Assembly: GCA_900544095.1 (NCBI GenBank)
Contig: UQTV01000006.1
Coordinates: forward strand, 66,576-130,575
Source of the DNA: an uncultured Collinsella sp.
Lineage (GTDB): Bacteria > Actinomycetota > Coriobacteriia > Coriobacteriales > Coriobacteriaceae
Direction of reading: 5' to 3'
Length of the DNA stretch: 64,000 nt
Shown here: positions 34,803 through 43,012 of the stretch, piece after piece
How the letters are laid out: every line of letters starts with the position of its first letter
How positions within the stretch are numbered: position 1 is the stretch's first letter
Notes under the pieces: generated by a model
The model's input: the letters and a program-made list of their open reading frames with translations, nothing else
The model's database searches: none
What the model was told of the DNA's origin: nothing
Program-made: the position numbers and the translations under genes

Positions 34803-35516
34803 ATGACGGATTATCGCGTCTCGCGCCTACTAGCAAAACTGGAGATCCCACTGCTGCTGGCGGTGCCGGCGGTAATGGCCGCGGCGTTGCTGGCGGGCGT
34901 TGAGCAGGCGGCGCTTGCCATGCTTGTCGTGGTGGCGCTGGTGCTTGCGTTGTTCTTTGCGGGCTACGAGGCGTCGCGCCCGGGCCTGCGACAGATTATG
35001 CCCACGCTGGTGTTGGCGGCGTTGGCCGCGGCGGGGCGCATCTTGTTTGGCCCCATTCCCGACTTTAAACCCGTGAGTGCCATCGCCATTATCGCCGGGG
35101 CGACACTCGGTTGTCGTAACGGCTTTATGGTCGGCGCGCTGGCGGCGCTGACCAGCAACTTCTTTTTTGGGCAGGGCATGTGGACGCCATGGCAGATGTA
35201 TGCCTGGGGTCTGGTTGGCTATGTTGGCGGCGCGCTGGCGCATGCGGGCGCGTTCGACCGTGCGGATGGAGCTGTGCGCATACCGGCGCTGATGGCGTAC
35301 GGCTTTGCGTCGGGCCTGCTCTACGGCGTGGTGATCAACGCATACGACATCATCGGTTTTGTGCAGCCGCTCACGTGGGCGGGCGCCGTGGCGCGTCTTG
35401 CCACCGCCGTGCCGTTCGATATTACGCACGGCCTTGCGACCTGCGTGTTCTTGGCCGTCCTGTACAAGCCCTGGTGCCGCCGCATCAAACGTGTTGTCGT
35501 GAAATACGGGCTATAG
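34803..35516 (+). CDS. ECF transporter S component (substrate-specific subunit)
   Basis: A membrane protein of 237 residues with about six helices. The glycine/alanine-rich core (LAALAAAGRILFGPIPDFKPVSAIAIIAGATLG, FGQGMWTPWQMYAWGLVG) is typical of S components that bind a vitamin and dock on EcfT. The substrate is not evident; no riboswitch lies upstream to name it. The start is ATG 34803, five bases after the EcfA stop, so the T-A-S set forms one operon. Confidence 0.8.
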   Translation: MTDYRVSRLLAKLEIPLLLAVPAVMAAALLAGVEQAALAMLVVVALVLALFFAGYEASRPGLRQIMPTLVLAALAAAGRILFGPIPDFKPVSAIAIIAGATLGCRNGFMVGALAALTSNFFFGQGMWTPWQMYAWGLVGYVGGALAHAGAFDRADGAVRIPALMAYGFASGLLYGVVINAYDIIGFVQPLTWAGAVARLATAVPFDITHGLATCVFLAVLYKPWCRRIKRVVVKYGL

Positions 35517-35556
35517 GGCTGGTCGCGCCGGGGCGGGAATCAATACTGCCGAAGTG

Positions 35557-35722
35557 CCATTTTAAAACTATGCCGGTTTACGGGGCTAGATTGGCACAGG
35601 CAGACCATACCGGCTTTTTTCGAAATAGAGCAAGCCGTTTACCTGCGGTTTTATTATTTCGGAATTGCGTATGGTTGAGGGCTCGCGATTCAGCCCCGTA
35701 AACCGGCATAGTTTTGGAATGG
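35557..35722. repeat. 166-base element with 31-base inverted repeats
   Basis: The arm at 35557-35587 (contains ACTATGCCGGTTTACGGGGC) is the inverse of 35692-35722 with two mismatches. Inside are TTTCGAAATA and TATTTCGGAA flanking AAGCCGTTTACCTGCGGTTTT. No gene. First of two such elements in the 535-base gap between the ECF operon and the exonuclease gene. Confidence 0.75.
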
Positions 35723-35817
35723 CAGGCTGATTTGACGGGCGTCGTGGCCTTCAAGAGTCAAATCGATCCGTTTTCTTCTGTCCCCAGACGTCCCCAGGGG
35801 ATCAGTTGACGGTGCTT

Positions 35818-35977
35818 GCCACGAAACTTGCCCATCTACTACGTTTAGCTTGATACCTCCGACCATGACCGCGTTTTATAAAAAACCGCAGGCTTTCTAC
35901 CTGCGGTTTTCTTTTTACGTTGTTCGCTGTGGTTGAGGGCAGTGGCTTAAACGTAGTAGATGGGCCAGTTTCGTGGC
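35818..35977. repeat. 160-base element with 30-base inverted repeats and inner terminator
   Basis: 35818-35847 (contains CCCATCTACTACGTTTA) is the inverse of 35948-35977 with one mismatch. The inner hairpin AAAACCGCAGG / CCTGCGGTTTT (35882-35910), followed by CTTTTT, is a good terminator. Similar sequences GATCCGTTTTCTTCTGTCCCC (near 35765) and GATCCGTTTTTCTACGTCCCC (near 36016) flank the element in direct orientation. No coding content. Confidence 0.75.
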
Positions 35978-36051
35978 GGGTGGGCCGCGTGGATGCTCAC
36001 ACGAGGTGAAAAATGATCCGTTTTTCTACGTCCCCGAGGGGTCGGTTGGGG

Positions 36052-36870
36052 CTAGAGCTCTAGGGTGAGGGTGACGGGGCAGTGGTCGCTGCCGAAGATA
36101 TCGCCGCGGATACCGGTGTCGCGAACGTCGGCGGCGATTGCATCGCTTACCAGGAAATAATCGATGCGCCAGCCGGCGTTGTTTTTGCGGGCATTAAAGC
36201 GGTAGCTCCACCAGCTGTAGACACCCTCGACGTCGGGGTTTGCCGCGCGCCAGGTATCGGTGAACCCGGCGTTGAGCAGCTCGGTGAACTTGCCGCGCTC
36301 CTCGTCCGAAAAGCCGGCGTTGCCGCGGTTGGACTTGGGGTTCTTAAGGTCGATCTCCTCATGCGCCACGTTAAAGTCGCCGCAGGTTACAACGGGCTTG
36401 TCGGTCTCACGCTCAAGCGCGCTCAAAAAGCCGCGATAGGCATCGTCCCAGGCCATGCGCACGTCGATGCGCGCGAGCTCATTTTGGGCGTTGGGCGTGT
36501 AGACATCCACAAACCAAAACTTGTCGAACTCGAGCGCGCAGACGCGGCCCTCGGTTGCGGCTTGGGCGACGAGCTCGGCCGCCTCGCCCTCGCCGGCGTA
36601 GGGTAGCAGTGCGTCGGCGTGCAGCACGCGCAGCGGTTCCTGGCGGCTAAAGACCGCAGTGCCCGAATAGCCTTTACGCTCGGCGTAGCTCCAGGTTTGG
36701 TGATAGCCGGCCAGGTCGATATCGACCTGGCCCTCTTGCAGCTTGGTCTCCTGCAGCGCCAGGATATCGACGTCGAGTTCTTGCGCGATCTGGATAAAGC
36801 TCGGGTCCTTTTTGAGTACGGCGCGCAGGCCGTTGACGTTCCACGAGGCGAAAGTGTAAGTCTGAGGCAT
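36052..36870 (-). CDS. xth: Exodeoxyribonuclease III (AP endonuclease)
   Basis: DNA-repair nuclease of 272 residues that cleaves at abasic sites. Motifs: FASWNVNGLRAVLKK, LALQETKLQEGQVD (metal-binding Glu), KGYSGTAVFSR, VDVYTPNAQ, GDFNVAHEEIDLKNPKSNRGNAGF, RIDYFLVSD and FGSDHCPVTL (catalytic Asp-His). The length is normal for the ExoIII/ExoA family. The start follows AAAGGAC on the minus strand. It is divergent from the Sir2 gene. Confidence 0.95.
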   Translation of the reverse strand: MPQTYTFASWNVNGLRAVLKKDPSFIQIAQELDVDILALQETKLQEGQVDIDLAGYHQTWSYAERKGYSGTAVFSRQEPLRVLHADALLPYAGEGEAAELVAQAATEGRVCALEFDKFWFVDVYTPNAQNELARIDVRMAWDDAYRGFLSALERETDKPVVTCGDFNVAHEEIDLKNPKSNRGNAGFSDEERGKFTELLNAGFTDTWRAANPDVEGVYSWWSYRFNARKNNAGWRIDYFLVSDAIAADVRDTGIRGDIFGSDHCPVTLTLEL

Positions 36871-37006
36871 GGTGTCCTTTCGACGGGGTTGGCAGGCTTA
36901 AGATTAGCGCAACAGGGGCGGTGGTGGGCTCCGCGCGTGCTGACCCAAAGGCTGCATGCTGGGACATTGCCCGACGCTGCCCGACCAACAAGGACGGAGG
37001 ACTCAT

Positions 37007-37759
37007 ATGACGCAGGCGATAACGGACTCCAAACAGGCCTCCGCCGCGCTGGCGGAGCTGTTCGGCACCCACAAGCGCGTGGTCTTCTTTGGCGGCGCGG
37101 GTGTTTCCACGGCGAGTGGCATCCCCGATTTCCGCAGCGTGGACGGCCTGTATCACCAGCAGTTTGCCTATCCGCCCGAGACTATGCTCTCGCATAGCTT
37201 TTACGAGGCGCATCCGGCCGAGTTCTTCGACTTCTACCGCACCAAGATGATTGCGCTTGGCGCCAAGCCCAACCGCTGCCACACCAAGCTGGCCGAGCTG
37301 GAGCGCGCCGGCAAGCTAAATGCCGTGGTGACGCAAAACATTGACGGCTTGCATCAGATGGCAGGCTCACGGCGCGTGTTCGAGCTGCATGGCTCGGTCC
37401 ACCGCAATATCTGCCAGACGTGCGGCGCAGTCTACAGCGCCGAATGGATTTGCGCGCGCGAGCACGAGGATGCCGCGGGCGTGCCCGTGTGCCCCGCGTG
37501 CGGCGGGCGTATTAAGCCCGATGTGGTGCTCTACGAGGAGCCGCTCGACGAGCATGTGCTGACCGGCGCCGTTGCCGCCATCGCCGCGGCCGATGCCCTC
37601 ATCGTGGGCGGGACCTCGCTCGTGGTGTATCCGGCGGCGGGCCTTACGCGCTACTTTACGGGCGATACCCTGGCCATTTGCAATCTCGCTCCCACCGATC
37701 AGGATGCAAATGCCGACCTGCTGATTTCTTGCGACATCGCGGCCGCGTTTGCGTTCTAG
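37007..37759 (+). CDS. NAD-dependent protein deacylase, Sir2 family
   Basis: A sirtuin of 250 residues. NAD site FFGGAGVSTASGIPDFRS and TQNIDGLHQMAG; catalytic His128 in LHGSVHRN; zinc ligands Cys136, Cys139, Cys162 and Cys165 (CQTC, CPAC); GGTSLVVYPAAGL near the C-terminus. It removes acyl groups from lysines, with NAD consumed. The start ATG 37007 follows GGACGGAGG. The next gene is folP-folK, after 94 bases with a TACAAT-like -10, so it is probably a separate unit. Confidence 0.94.
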   Translation: MTQAITDSKQASAALAELFGTHKRVVFFGGAGVSTASGIPDFRSVDGLYHQQFAYPPETMLSHSFYEAHPAEFFDFYRTKMIALGAKPNRCHTKLAELERAGKLNAVVTQNIDGLHQMAGSRRVFELHGSVHRNICQTCGAVYSAEWICAREHEDAAGVPVCPACGGRIKPDVVLYEEPLDEHVLTGAVAAIAAADALIVGGTSLVVYPAAGLTRYFTGDTLAICNLAPTDQDANADLLISCDIAAAFAF

Positions 37760-37853
37760 CCCGTGTGCGCGGATACAATAGAAAGACTGATTGCAAAGCG
37801 ACCCCGCCGCCTGCGCCCAAGCGCGGCGGCGCGGGCATTTGAGGAGGATGTTC

Positions 37854-39581
37854 ATGGCGAACGATAGCAAGACATGGCGGTGCGGAAAGTACGAGCTCAG
37901 CTTTGACCGCCCGCGCATCATGGGCGTCCTCAACGTGACGCCCGATTCGTTTAGCGATGGCGGCGAGCACTTCGACCCGGATGCCGCCATCGAGTACGGC
38001 CTGGCGATGCTCGACGCCGGCGCCGACATCATCGACGTGGGTGGCGAGTCCACGCGCCCCGGATTTACCCCGGTCAATCCCGACGAGGAGGCTCGCCGCG
38101 TGCTGCCCGTGGTGCGCGCACTGGCCAAAGAGGGTGCCATCGTCTCGATTGACACGCGCCACGTGGCGGTTGCCAAGGCGGCCGTGCGCTGCGGCGCCTC
38201 TATCGTCAACGACGTGACGGGCTTCACCGACCCCAAGATGGTCGAGTTTGTTAAGACGAGCGCCTGCGGCGTTATCGTGATGCACGCCGGCGAGGTTGCC
38301 GCCCCCGCTCGTACGCACGCGACGGTGCAGCTCGATACCTCTGCCGCGGCGTTTGTCGCCGAGAAGGCGCGCGAGGCGGCCGCCGAGGCTGCGCGCGAGG
38401 CCGAGAAGCCTGCCCGCCGCCGTCGTGGCAAGCTGCTGGGCGAGCCCAAGACGGAGGCCAAGCTGCCGGGCGGCGTGGTGCAGCCCTCGCTGCCGTTTGG
38501 CGATCCGGAGTCCGCGCACGCGCCTGCAGACGAGCAGAAGCAGGAGACACCGGCCGCCGAGCAGGCTACCTCTGCCGCCGAGCCTGCCGCGACCCCCGAG
38601 CCCGCGCCGGAGCCCAACGACCACCTGGCTGTCATGATGCGCCGCAGCGCCCGCCGCGAGGAGGCCTACGTGCCCACCTCTCAGCTCCGCCGCTTCACCC
38701 TGCCCGATTCGGCGCCCATCATGCGCCGTGTCATGGGCTTTCTGTCCGACCAGGCCCGCACACTCATCCATGCCGGCGTGTCGCGCGACCGCATCTGCAT
38801 CGATCCCGGTCCGGGCTTTGGCAAGACGGCCAACGAGGATATCGTCATCCAACGCGAGACCGCCAAGATGGCGTCGCTGGGCTATCCGCTCATGTGCGCC
38901 GTGTCGCGCAAGCGTTTTGTGGGCGCCGTCTCGGGCGTGACCGAGGCCGCCGCGCGCGATGCCGCCACGTTTGGCGTGTGCCTGGGCGCTATCCAGGCTG
39001 GTGCCAACATCGTGCGCGTGCACGATGTCACTGGCTTTGCGCAGTTCCTGAACGGTTACTGGGCTGTAGCCAAACCGCAGCCGCGCCGTGCGTTTGTGGC
39101 CGTGGGCTCCAATCTGGGGCATCGTTGCGACAACATCCGCGCCGCGCGCGACATGATCGCCGAGATTCCGCTCACCTGCGTGTCCAACTGCTCGCGCATC
39201 TACGAGAGCGAGCCGGCCTACGAGACGCGCCAGGACGCGTTTGCCAACGCCGTTATCGAGATCAAGACCGAGCTGGCGCCGTTGGTGTTGCTCGACGAGC
39301 TGCAGAAGATCGAGCTCGAGCTGGGCCGCGATCGCTCCAAGAAGGCCAAGGTCAACGGCCCGCGTACCATCGACCTAGACCTGCTGTGGATGGACGGCGA
39401 GATCCACGGCGGCAAAAAGCTGCGCCTGCCGCATCCGCTGATCGGCGAGCGCGACTTTGTGCTGGTGCCGCTCGAGGACCTGATGCACGACCCGGCGCGG
39501 TTCTTCCGCTACAACGGCGTCGAGGTCAAGGAGCCCGAGGATCGCGTGGGCCATATCGTGGGCGAATTGGGGCGTATGTAG
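37854..39581 (+). CDS. folP-folK: Fused dihydropteroate synthase / HPPK with a long internal insertion
   Basis: Folate synthesis: the N-terminal domain condenses pABA with the pterin pyrophosphate made by the C-terminal domain. 575 residues. DHPS motifs: IMGVLNVTPDSFSDGG near residue 22, DIIDVGGESTRPG near 57, SIVNDVTGFTDPKM and DRICIDPGPGFGKT near 311. Between VIVMHAGEV (about 140) and the next DHPS helix (about 285) lies a stretch of some 140 residues rich in Ala/Glu/Pro/Arg, absent from ordinary DHPS, where only a short loop is expected. HPPK begins at about 412 (AFVAVGSNLGHR) and has RTIDLDLLW. No folB domain is seen. The start follows GAGGAGG. Confidence 0.92.
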   Translation: MANDSKTWRCGKYELSFDRPRIMGVLNVTPDSFSDGGEHFDPDAAIEYGLAMLDAGADIIDVGGESTRPGFTPVNPDEEARRVLPVVRALAKEGAIVSIDTRHVAVAKAAVRCGASIVNDVTGFTDPKMVEFVKTSACGVIVMHAGEVAAPARTHATVQLDTSAAAFVAEKAREAAAEAAREAEKPARRRRGKLLGEPKTEAKLPGGVVQPSLPFGDPESAHAPADEQKQETPAAEQATSAAEPAATPEPAPEPNDHLAVMMRRSARREEAYVPTSQLRRFTLPDSAPIMRRVMGFLSDQARTLIHAGVSRDRICIDPGPGFGKTANEDIVIQRETAKMASLGYPLMCAVSRKRFVGAVSGVTEAAARDAATFGVCLGAIQAGANIVRVHDVTGFAQFLNGYWAVAKPQPRRAFVAVGSNLGHRCDNIRAARDMIAEIPLTCVSNCSRIYESEPAYETRQDAFANAVIEIKTELAPLVLLDELQKIELELGRDRSKKAKVNGPRTIDLDLLWMDGEIHGGKKLRLPHPLIGERDFVLVPLEDLMHDPARFFRYNGVEVKEPEDRVGHIVGELGRM

Positions 39582-40283
39582 ATGATTGAGATGAATGCTG
39601 TAGCCGTCGGTACCGAGCTTGACGCCGCGCGCGACGCGGGCCGCAAGGGTGCGTCCGCGGGCTGGTGCGCTTGGAGCGCGGGCGAGGCGTCGTTGACGTT
39701 TTCGCTGGTCGTGCGCCCGGACGTGAACATGCACGCCTTCCACGGCCTGCCGTTTGTGGCGGCGATGGGCATGATGGACGCGCTTGTGGGCACGGCGTCG
39801 ACGCCGGGGCTGGGCCTTGCCGGTAAGGTGGGCATTGAGTGGCCGAGCAATATCGTGTGCGGCGCGCCCACGTTTGAGACGTCGTTTGCACGCGTCGCCG
39901 TCAACGGCGGTGCTGGTGCCGTGGGCATGTTCGGTGCCGTAACGGTGGATATTGAGCGTTCGGCTCTGAGCGAGCTCGGTGTGGATGCGGCCGACGAAGC
40001 GCTGGTCGAGGCATTGGCCGCGCCCGTGCTGACCCGCGTGGACGCCTGGTCGGTTGTTGCCAACACGCCGCAGGGCGCTGCAGGGCCGCTGGCTCCCGTG
40101 CTGGGCGAGTACTTCGACATGGTGCCGCTGCTCGGTCGCCAAGTTGCGGCGGTGTCGCCCAACGGCCTGCCACTCGCGGTCGGTGTGTTCGCGGGCCTGG
40201 ACATCTGGGGCCGCGCGACTATCAAGACCGACGCCGGCGAGCAGGAGTTTCCGCCCGAGGCCGTACGGATTCGCGGGCTGTAA
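39582..40283 (+). CDS. Biotin/lipoate ligase-like protein (BPL/LplA fold)
   Basis: A 233-residue protein starting directly after the folK stop. FHGLPFVAAMGMMDAL, GLAGKVGIEWPSNIV and AAPVLTRVDAW resemble biotin-protein ligases, in which a KWPNDI motif binds biotin. Here the key lysine of KWPND is replaced (IEWPSN), so ordinary biotin transfer is doubtful. The C-terminal NGLPLAVGVFAGLDIWGRATIKT resembles the small BPL C-terminal barrel. It may be a degenerate or repurposed ligase. The immediate juxtaposition to folP-folK indicates co-transcription. Confidence 0.6.
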   Translation: MIEMNAVAVGTELDAARDAGRKGASAGWCAWSAGEASLTFSLVVRPDVNMHAFHGLPFVAAMGMMDALVGTASTPGLGLAGKVGIEWPSNIVCGAPTFETSFARVAVNGGAGAVGMFGAVTVDIERSALSELGVDAADEALVEALAAPVLTRVDAWSVVANTPQGAAGPLAPVLGEYFDMVPLLGRQVAAVSPNGLPLAVGVFAGLDIWGRATIKTDAGEQEFPPEAVRIRGL

Positions 40284-40320
40284 CGCGAGACGCCCGCGCT
40301 CAAAGATAGCGACGACAACA

Positions 40321-40354
40321 GAAGCTCTCCTCGGCTTGCACCGGGGAGAGCTTC
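40321..40354. terminator. Terminator hairpin between convergent genes
   Basis: GAAGCTCTCC (40321-40330) pairs perfectly with GGAGAGCTTC (40345-40354), 37 bases after the ligase-like gene. Confidence 0.7.
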
Positions 40355-40375
40355 TGTGTGACTGCAGGGGGCATC

Positions 40376-40428
40376 TCGGCCCTATTCCTCAAAAGCGAAA
40401 ATTTTTCGCTTTTGAGGAATAGGGCCGA
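40376..40428. repeat. Perfect 26-base palindrome
   Basis: The arm at 40376-40401 (contains CCCTATTCCTCAAAAGCGAAA) and its exact inverse 40403-40428 are separated by a single T. Such a long gap-free palindrome is unusual in a chromosome. It lies between convergent genes, ahead of the coaX stop. Confidence 0.8.
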
Positions 40429-40476
40429 TGCGTTGCCTAGTTCGCCGCTCGCGCTCGTGTTCGACTTGGGCCCTGT

Positions 40477-41250
40477 CTACCCCAGCTCCTGCATGCGGCG
40501 GTAGATTTCGCAGATGCCCTTGATGGTGAGCTGTCCGTCGACTACGTCGAAGGCATCGGTCGAATCGGCAACGATGCCGGCGAGACCGCCCGTGGCGATA
40601 ACGGTGGCGTCCTCGGGGCCCAGCTCGCGCTTCATGCGCGCGACCAGGCCCTCGGCCATGGCGGCGGCGCCCACCACGGCGCCGACCTTGATGCACTCCT
40701 CGGTATCGCGGCCGATGGCGTGCTCGGGCGCCTCGAGCGGCACGCTGGCGAGCTTGGCGGCACGGGCGGCAAGTGCATCCATGGAGATGCGGATGCCCGG
40801 CGCGATCGCTCCGCCAATGTAATAGCCGTCTTCGTCGATGACGTCGATATTGGTCGCGGTGCCAAAGTCCACCACGATCGCCGGCGCGCCGTAGAAAGTC
40901 TCGGCTGCAACGGCGTTGGCGACGCGGTCGGCACCTACGGCCTGGGGGCGCGCCGCGCGCAGCTTGGTCACGGTGGCCGTCTGCGGTCCGATGACGATGG
41001 CGTCCGCGGCAATGCGGTCGGCCACGGCGTGCCATTCGCGCGAGAGCTGCGGCACCACGCCGGCAAAGGCGATCGCGTCGACCGCGTCGAGCGAAAGGCC
41101 GTACATCTTAAAGAAACCCATCAGGCGCACGTGGATCTCGTCGGCGGTATAGGAGCGGTCGGTGGGCATGCGCCACGACTGCACCAGCTCGTCTCCGTCA
41201 AACAGGCCCATGGCCGTCTGCGTGTTTCCCATATCGATAGCGAGCAGCAT
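40477..41250 (-). CDS. coaX: Type III pantothenate kinase
   Basis: First step of coenzyme A synthesis, phosphorylating pantothenate. 257 residues. Motifs: LLAIDMGNTQTAMGLFDG (ATP phosphate binding, catalytic Asp), VGADRVANAVAA, AIVVDFGTATNIDVI and YYIGGAIAPGIRISMDAL, all typical of CoaX. It uses the acetate/sugar kinase/Hsp70 fold, not that of CoaA. The start ATG 41250 follows GGAG on the minus strand; the longer open frame to 41382 has no homology. Confidence 0.95.
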   Translation of the reverse strand: MLLAIDMGNTQTAMGLFDGDELVQSWRMPTDRSYTADEIHVRLMGFFKMYGLSLDAVDAIAFAGVVPQLSREWHAVADRIAADAIVIGPQTATVTKLRAARPQAVGADRVANAVAAETFYGAPAIVVDFGTATNIDVIDEDGYYIGGAIAPGIRISMDALAARAAKLASVPLEAPEHAIGRDTEECIKVGAVVGAAAMAEGLVARMKRELGPEDATVIATGGLAGIVADSTDAFDVVDGQLTIKGICEIYRRMQELG

Positions 41251-41503
41251 GTCTACTCCAGGTGTCGGCGTAAAAGGACGCGCACCATTGTATACGGCCC
41301 GTCGGCGCTGCTGCGCCGCGATTTGTCTGCGTGGGCGTTCGGCCCCGTGTTCAGCTGAACTGTGCACGGTCGGACCTTCCATTTTGCTGCCAGACTGTCA
41401 GCGACGAAGCGGGCGGTCCAAGCCCGCGGAAGCAGTCCTGGACGCGGCGCCGGACGGACCAGAGCCCGCCGCGCCCAGCTGGTGTGGACGATAAGGAGCA
41501 GAG

Positions 41504-42691
41504 ATGTTGATTCACTGCGAGGCGAGCGTGGCAAGTGCCAGGCACGAGATTCAGGAGTGTGGAAATCGGGAGCATTGCTGCGTGCAGGTGGTCGAGCCGC
41601 CTCGCGCGTTCGGCGCGGCGGAGGATGGCGGCCCGGATGGCGATAACTCGACATCCGATGCGACGCTTCGCCCAGCGATTGTTGCCGCCGTTGCGGGCGG
41701 TATGCCATCCATGATTTTGGGCGCCGAGGGTGCCCGTCTCGCCAGCGAAGCCGCCGTCGATGCGGCGGCCGAGGCATATCGTCAAGGCGAGCTGGTGCCA
41801 GGCGACGCCTCTGCCCTTAAGGGCGTGTTTGAGCGCGCGCTTCGTGTGGTTGCGGACGTGGCCGCAGATCAGCCTGCCGCCGACATCGCTTCGTTTGCCT
41901 GCACACTGTGCCTGGCGGTGTGGGACGGCGTGCGCGTCTGGTATGGCAACGCCGGCGATTCCGGTGCGGTTGGTGTGAACCCCATGGGCGATCCGGTTCT
42001 TCTGACGCATAGGCATTGCGGCTCGCAGTCCAATAAGCCTTTCCCGCTGCACGATTCTTATCACTGGGAGTTTGGCTATGCCGGAGGCACCGAAAGCGTG
42101 CTTATGGCCACGGGCGGCATGCTCGGGCAGCTTGCCGAGTGGGAGATGGGCTCTTACGGTTCGCCAAAGTCGTATAACCGTGAACTCATTGACGTGCTGT
42201 CGAATCGGAATATCGATGTGGACGACTTGCCGGTGATGAATATCGCTGCGGCTAAATATCTGAATGAGTTGCCCGCGATTCGTGTGGAAGGCGATAGGAC
42301 GGTGGTGGCGCTGCTCAACAGCGAGAAGTCTTCGGTGGAAGACCTCATCGACTCCCTAGAAAAAGACGTGACGATCGAGCGCCTTGCTGCGGCGGGCGTG
42401 TCCTTTGCGGATGGGGACGATGATCGAAAGGTCGTGCTGCCGTGGAGCGACGAGCTGCGTATGAGCGCCAGCGATGTGGCAAATGACGTTGGCAGCGACT
42501 TTACTGTAGAGCTGGAATATCAGCTTATGTGCGGCATGTCGCTCGACCGCGCGTTTGAGCTGGCGTCGGCCGCCGCCCGTGAACGTGCCGAGAGGTATCG
42601 CGTGTTCGAGGACTGTGTAGCCGATGGGCCTGAAGACTGTGGCGCGGCCATATTGTCCGACGACGAGGTGTCGTTTGACGAGATGGCCTAG
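41504..42691 (+). CDS. PP2C-like protein phosphatase
   Basis: A 395-residue protein of the PPM/PP2C type. VWYGNAGDSGAVGVN contains the GDSG-like metal-binding Asp152, and ESVLMATGGMLGQL corresponds to the later catalytic strand. In standard PP2C the last motif is DG; here it is GG, so a metal ligand may be missing or shifted. The C-terminal 150 residues are acidic and of unknown role. The start follows AAGGAGCAGAG. It stands alone before the tRNA gene. Confidence 0.7.
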   Translation: MLIHCEASVASARHEIQECGNREHCCVQVVEPPRAFGAAEDGGPDGDNSTSDATLRPAIVAAVAGGMPSMILGAEGARLASEAAVDAAAEAYRQGELVPGDASALKGVFERALRVVADVAADQPAADIASFACTLCLAVWDGVRVWYGNAGDSGAVGVNPMGDPVLLTHRHCGSQSNKPFPLHDSYHWEFGYAGGTESVLMATGGMLGQLAEWEMGSYGSPKSYNRELIDVLSNRNIDVDDLPVMNIAAAKYLNELPAIRVEGDRTVVALLNSEKSSVEDLIDSLEKDVTIERLAAAGVSFADGDDDRKVVLPWSDELRMSASDVANDVGSDFTVELEYQLMCGMSLDRAFELASAAARERAERYRVFEDCVADGPEDCGAAILSDDEVSFDEMA

Positions 42692-42766
42692 GAACGTCGC
42701 GGGCCCTGGACTCTTCGCGGCGGGGGTGTTCAAGATATGAAGGAATTATGCTCTACGAGATTTTCC

Positions 42767-42795
42767 TTGCCGTCCACCGAACTCCAGCGTAATAT
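42767..42795 (+). promoter_or_regulatory. Sigma-70-type promoter of tRNA-fMet
   Basis: TTGCCG (42767-42772), a 17-base spacer and TAATAT (42790-42795) lie 31 bases upstream of the tRNA. Confidence 0.65.
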
Positions 42796-42826
42796 TCTTT
42801 CTTGCGCACATGAGGCGCCCAGACAT

Positions 42827-42902
42827 TGCGGGGTGGAGCAGTCTGGTAGCTCGCCGGGCTCATAACCCGGAGGTCGTAGGTTCAAATCCTGCCCCCGCGA
42901 CC
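42827..42902 (+). tRNA. Initiator tRNA-Met (CAU)
   Basis: A 76-base cloverleaf with encoded CCA. The acceptor stem TGCGGGG pairs with CCCCGCG, giving a weak first pair. D-arm is GAGCAGTCTGGTAGCTC; anticodon loop is CTCATAA in a stem whose three GC pairs (GGG/CCC) mark an initiator; T-arm is GTAGGTTCAAATCCTGC. The tRNA is intact, although its 3' half is also the left attachment repeat of the mobile element. Confidence 0.95.
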
Positions 42903-42906
42903 AAGA
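42858..42906. repeat. Left attachment site (49-base direct repeat)
   Basis: Identical over 49 bases to 63789-63837. It covers the anticodon loop to the CCA end of the tRNA plus four bases. This is the usual signature of integration by a tyrosine recombinase into the 3' end of a tRNA gene. Confidence 0.93.
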
Positions 42907-42912
42907 AGTTAG

Positions 42913-42942
42913 AGGTCAGCCGCTTAGTCGGCTGGCCTTTTT
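42913..42942 (+). terminator. Terminator after tRNA-fMet
   Basis: GGTCAGCCG (42913-42921) and CGGCTGGCC (42928-42936), followed by six T. It lies inside the element, so the element supplies a new terminator to the tRNA gene. Confidence 0.85.
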
Positions 42943-42946
42943 TCTT

Positions 42947-42989
42947 GTTGTGGCAGCCCTTTTTAGGGCTTGTGGCAGAATTGTGGCAG
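42947..42989. repeat. Three TTGTGGCAG direct repeats, left end of the element
   Basis: TTGTGGCAG at 42947-42955, 42970-42978 and 42981-42989. The same sequence recurs three times at the right end. Probable arm-type sites for the integrase. Confidence 0.7.
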
Positions 42990-43012
42990 TAAACCATGGC
43001 AAACAATGAGAA

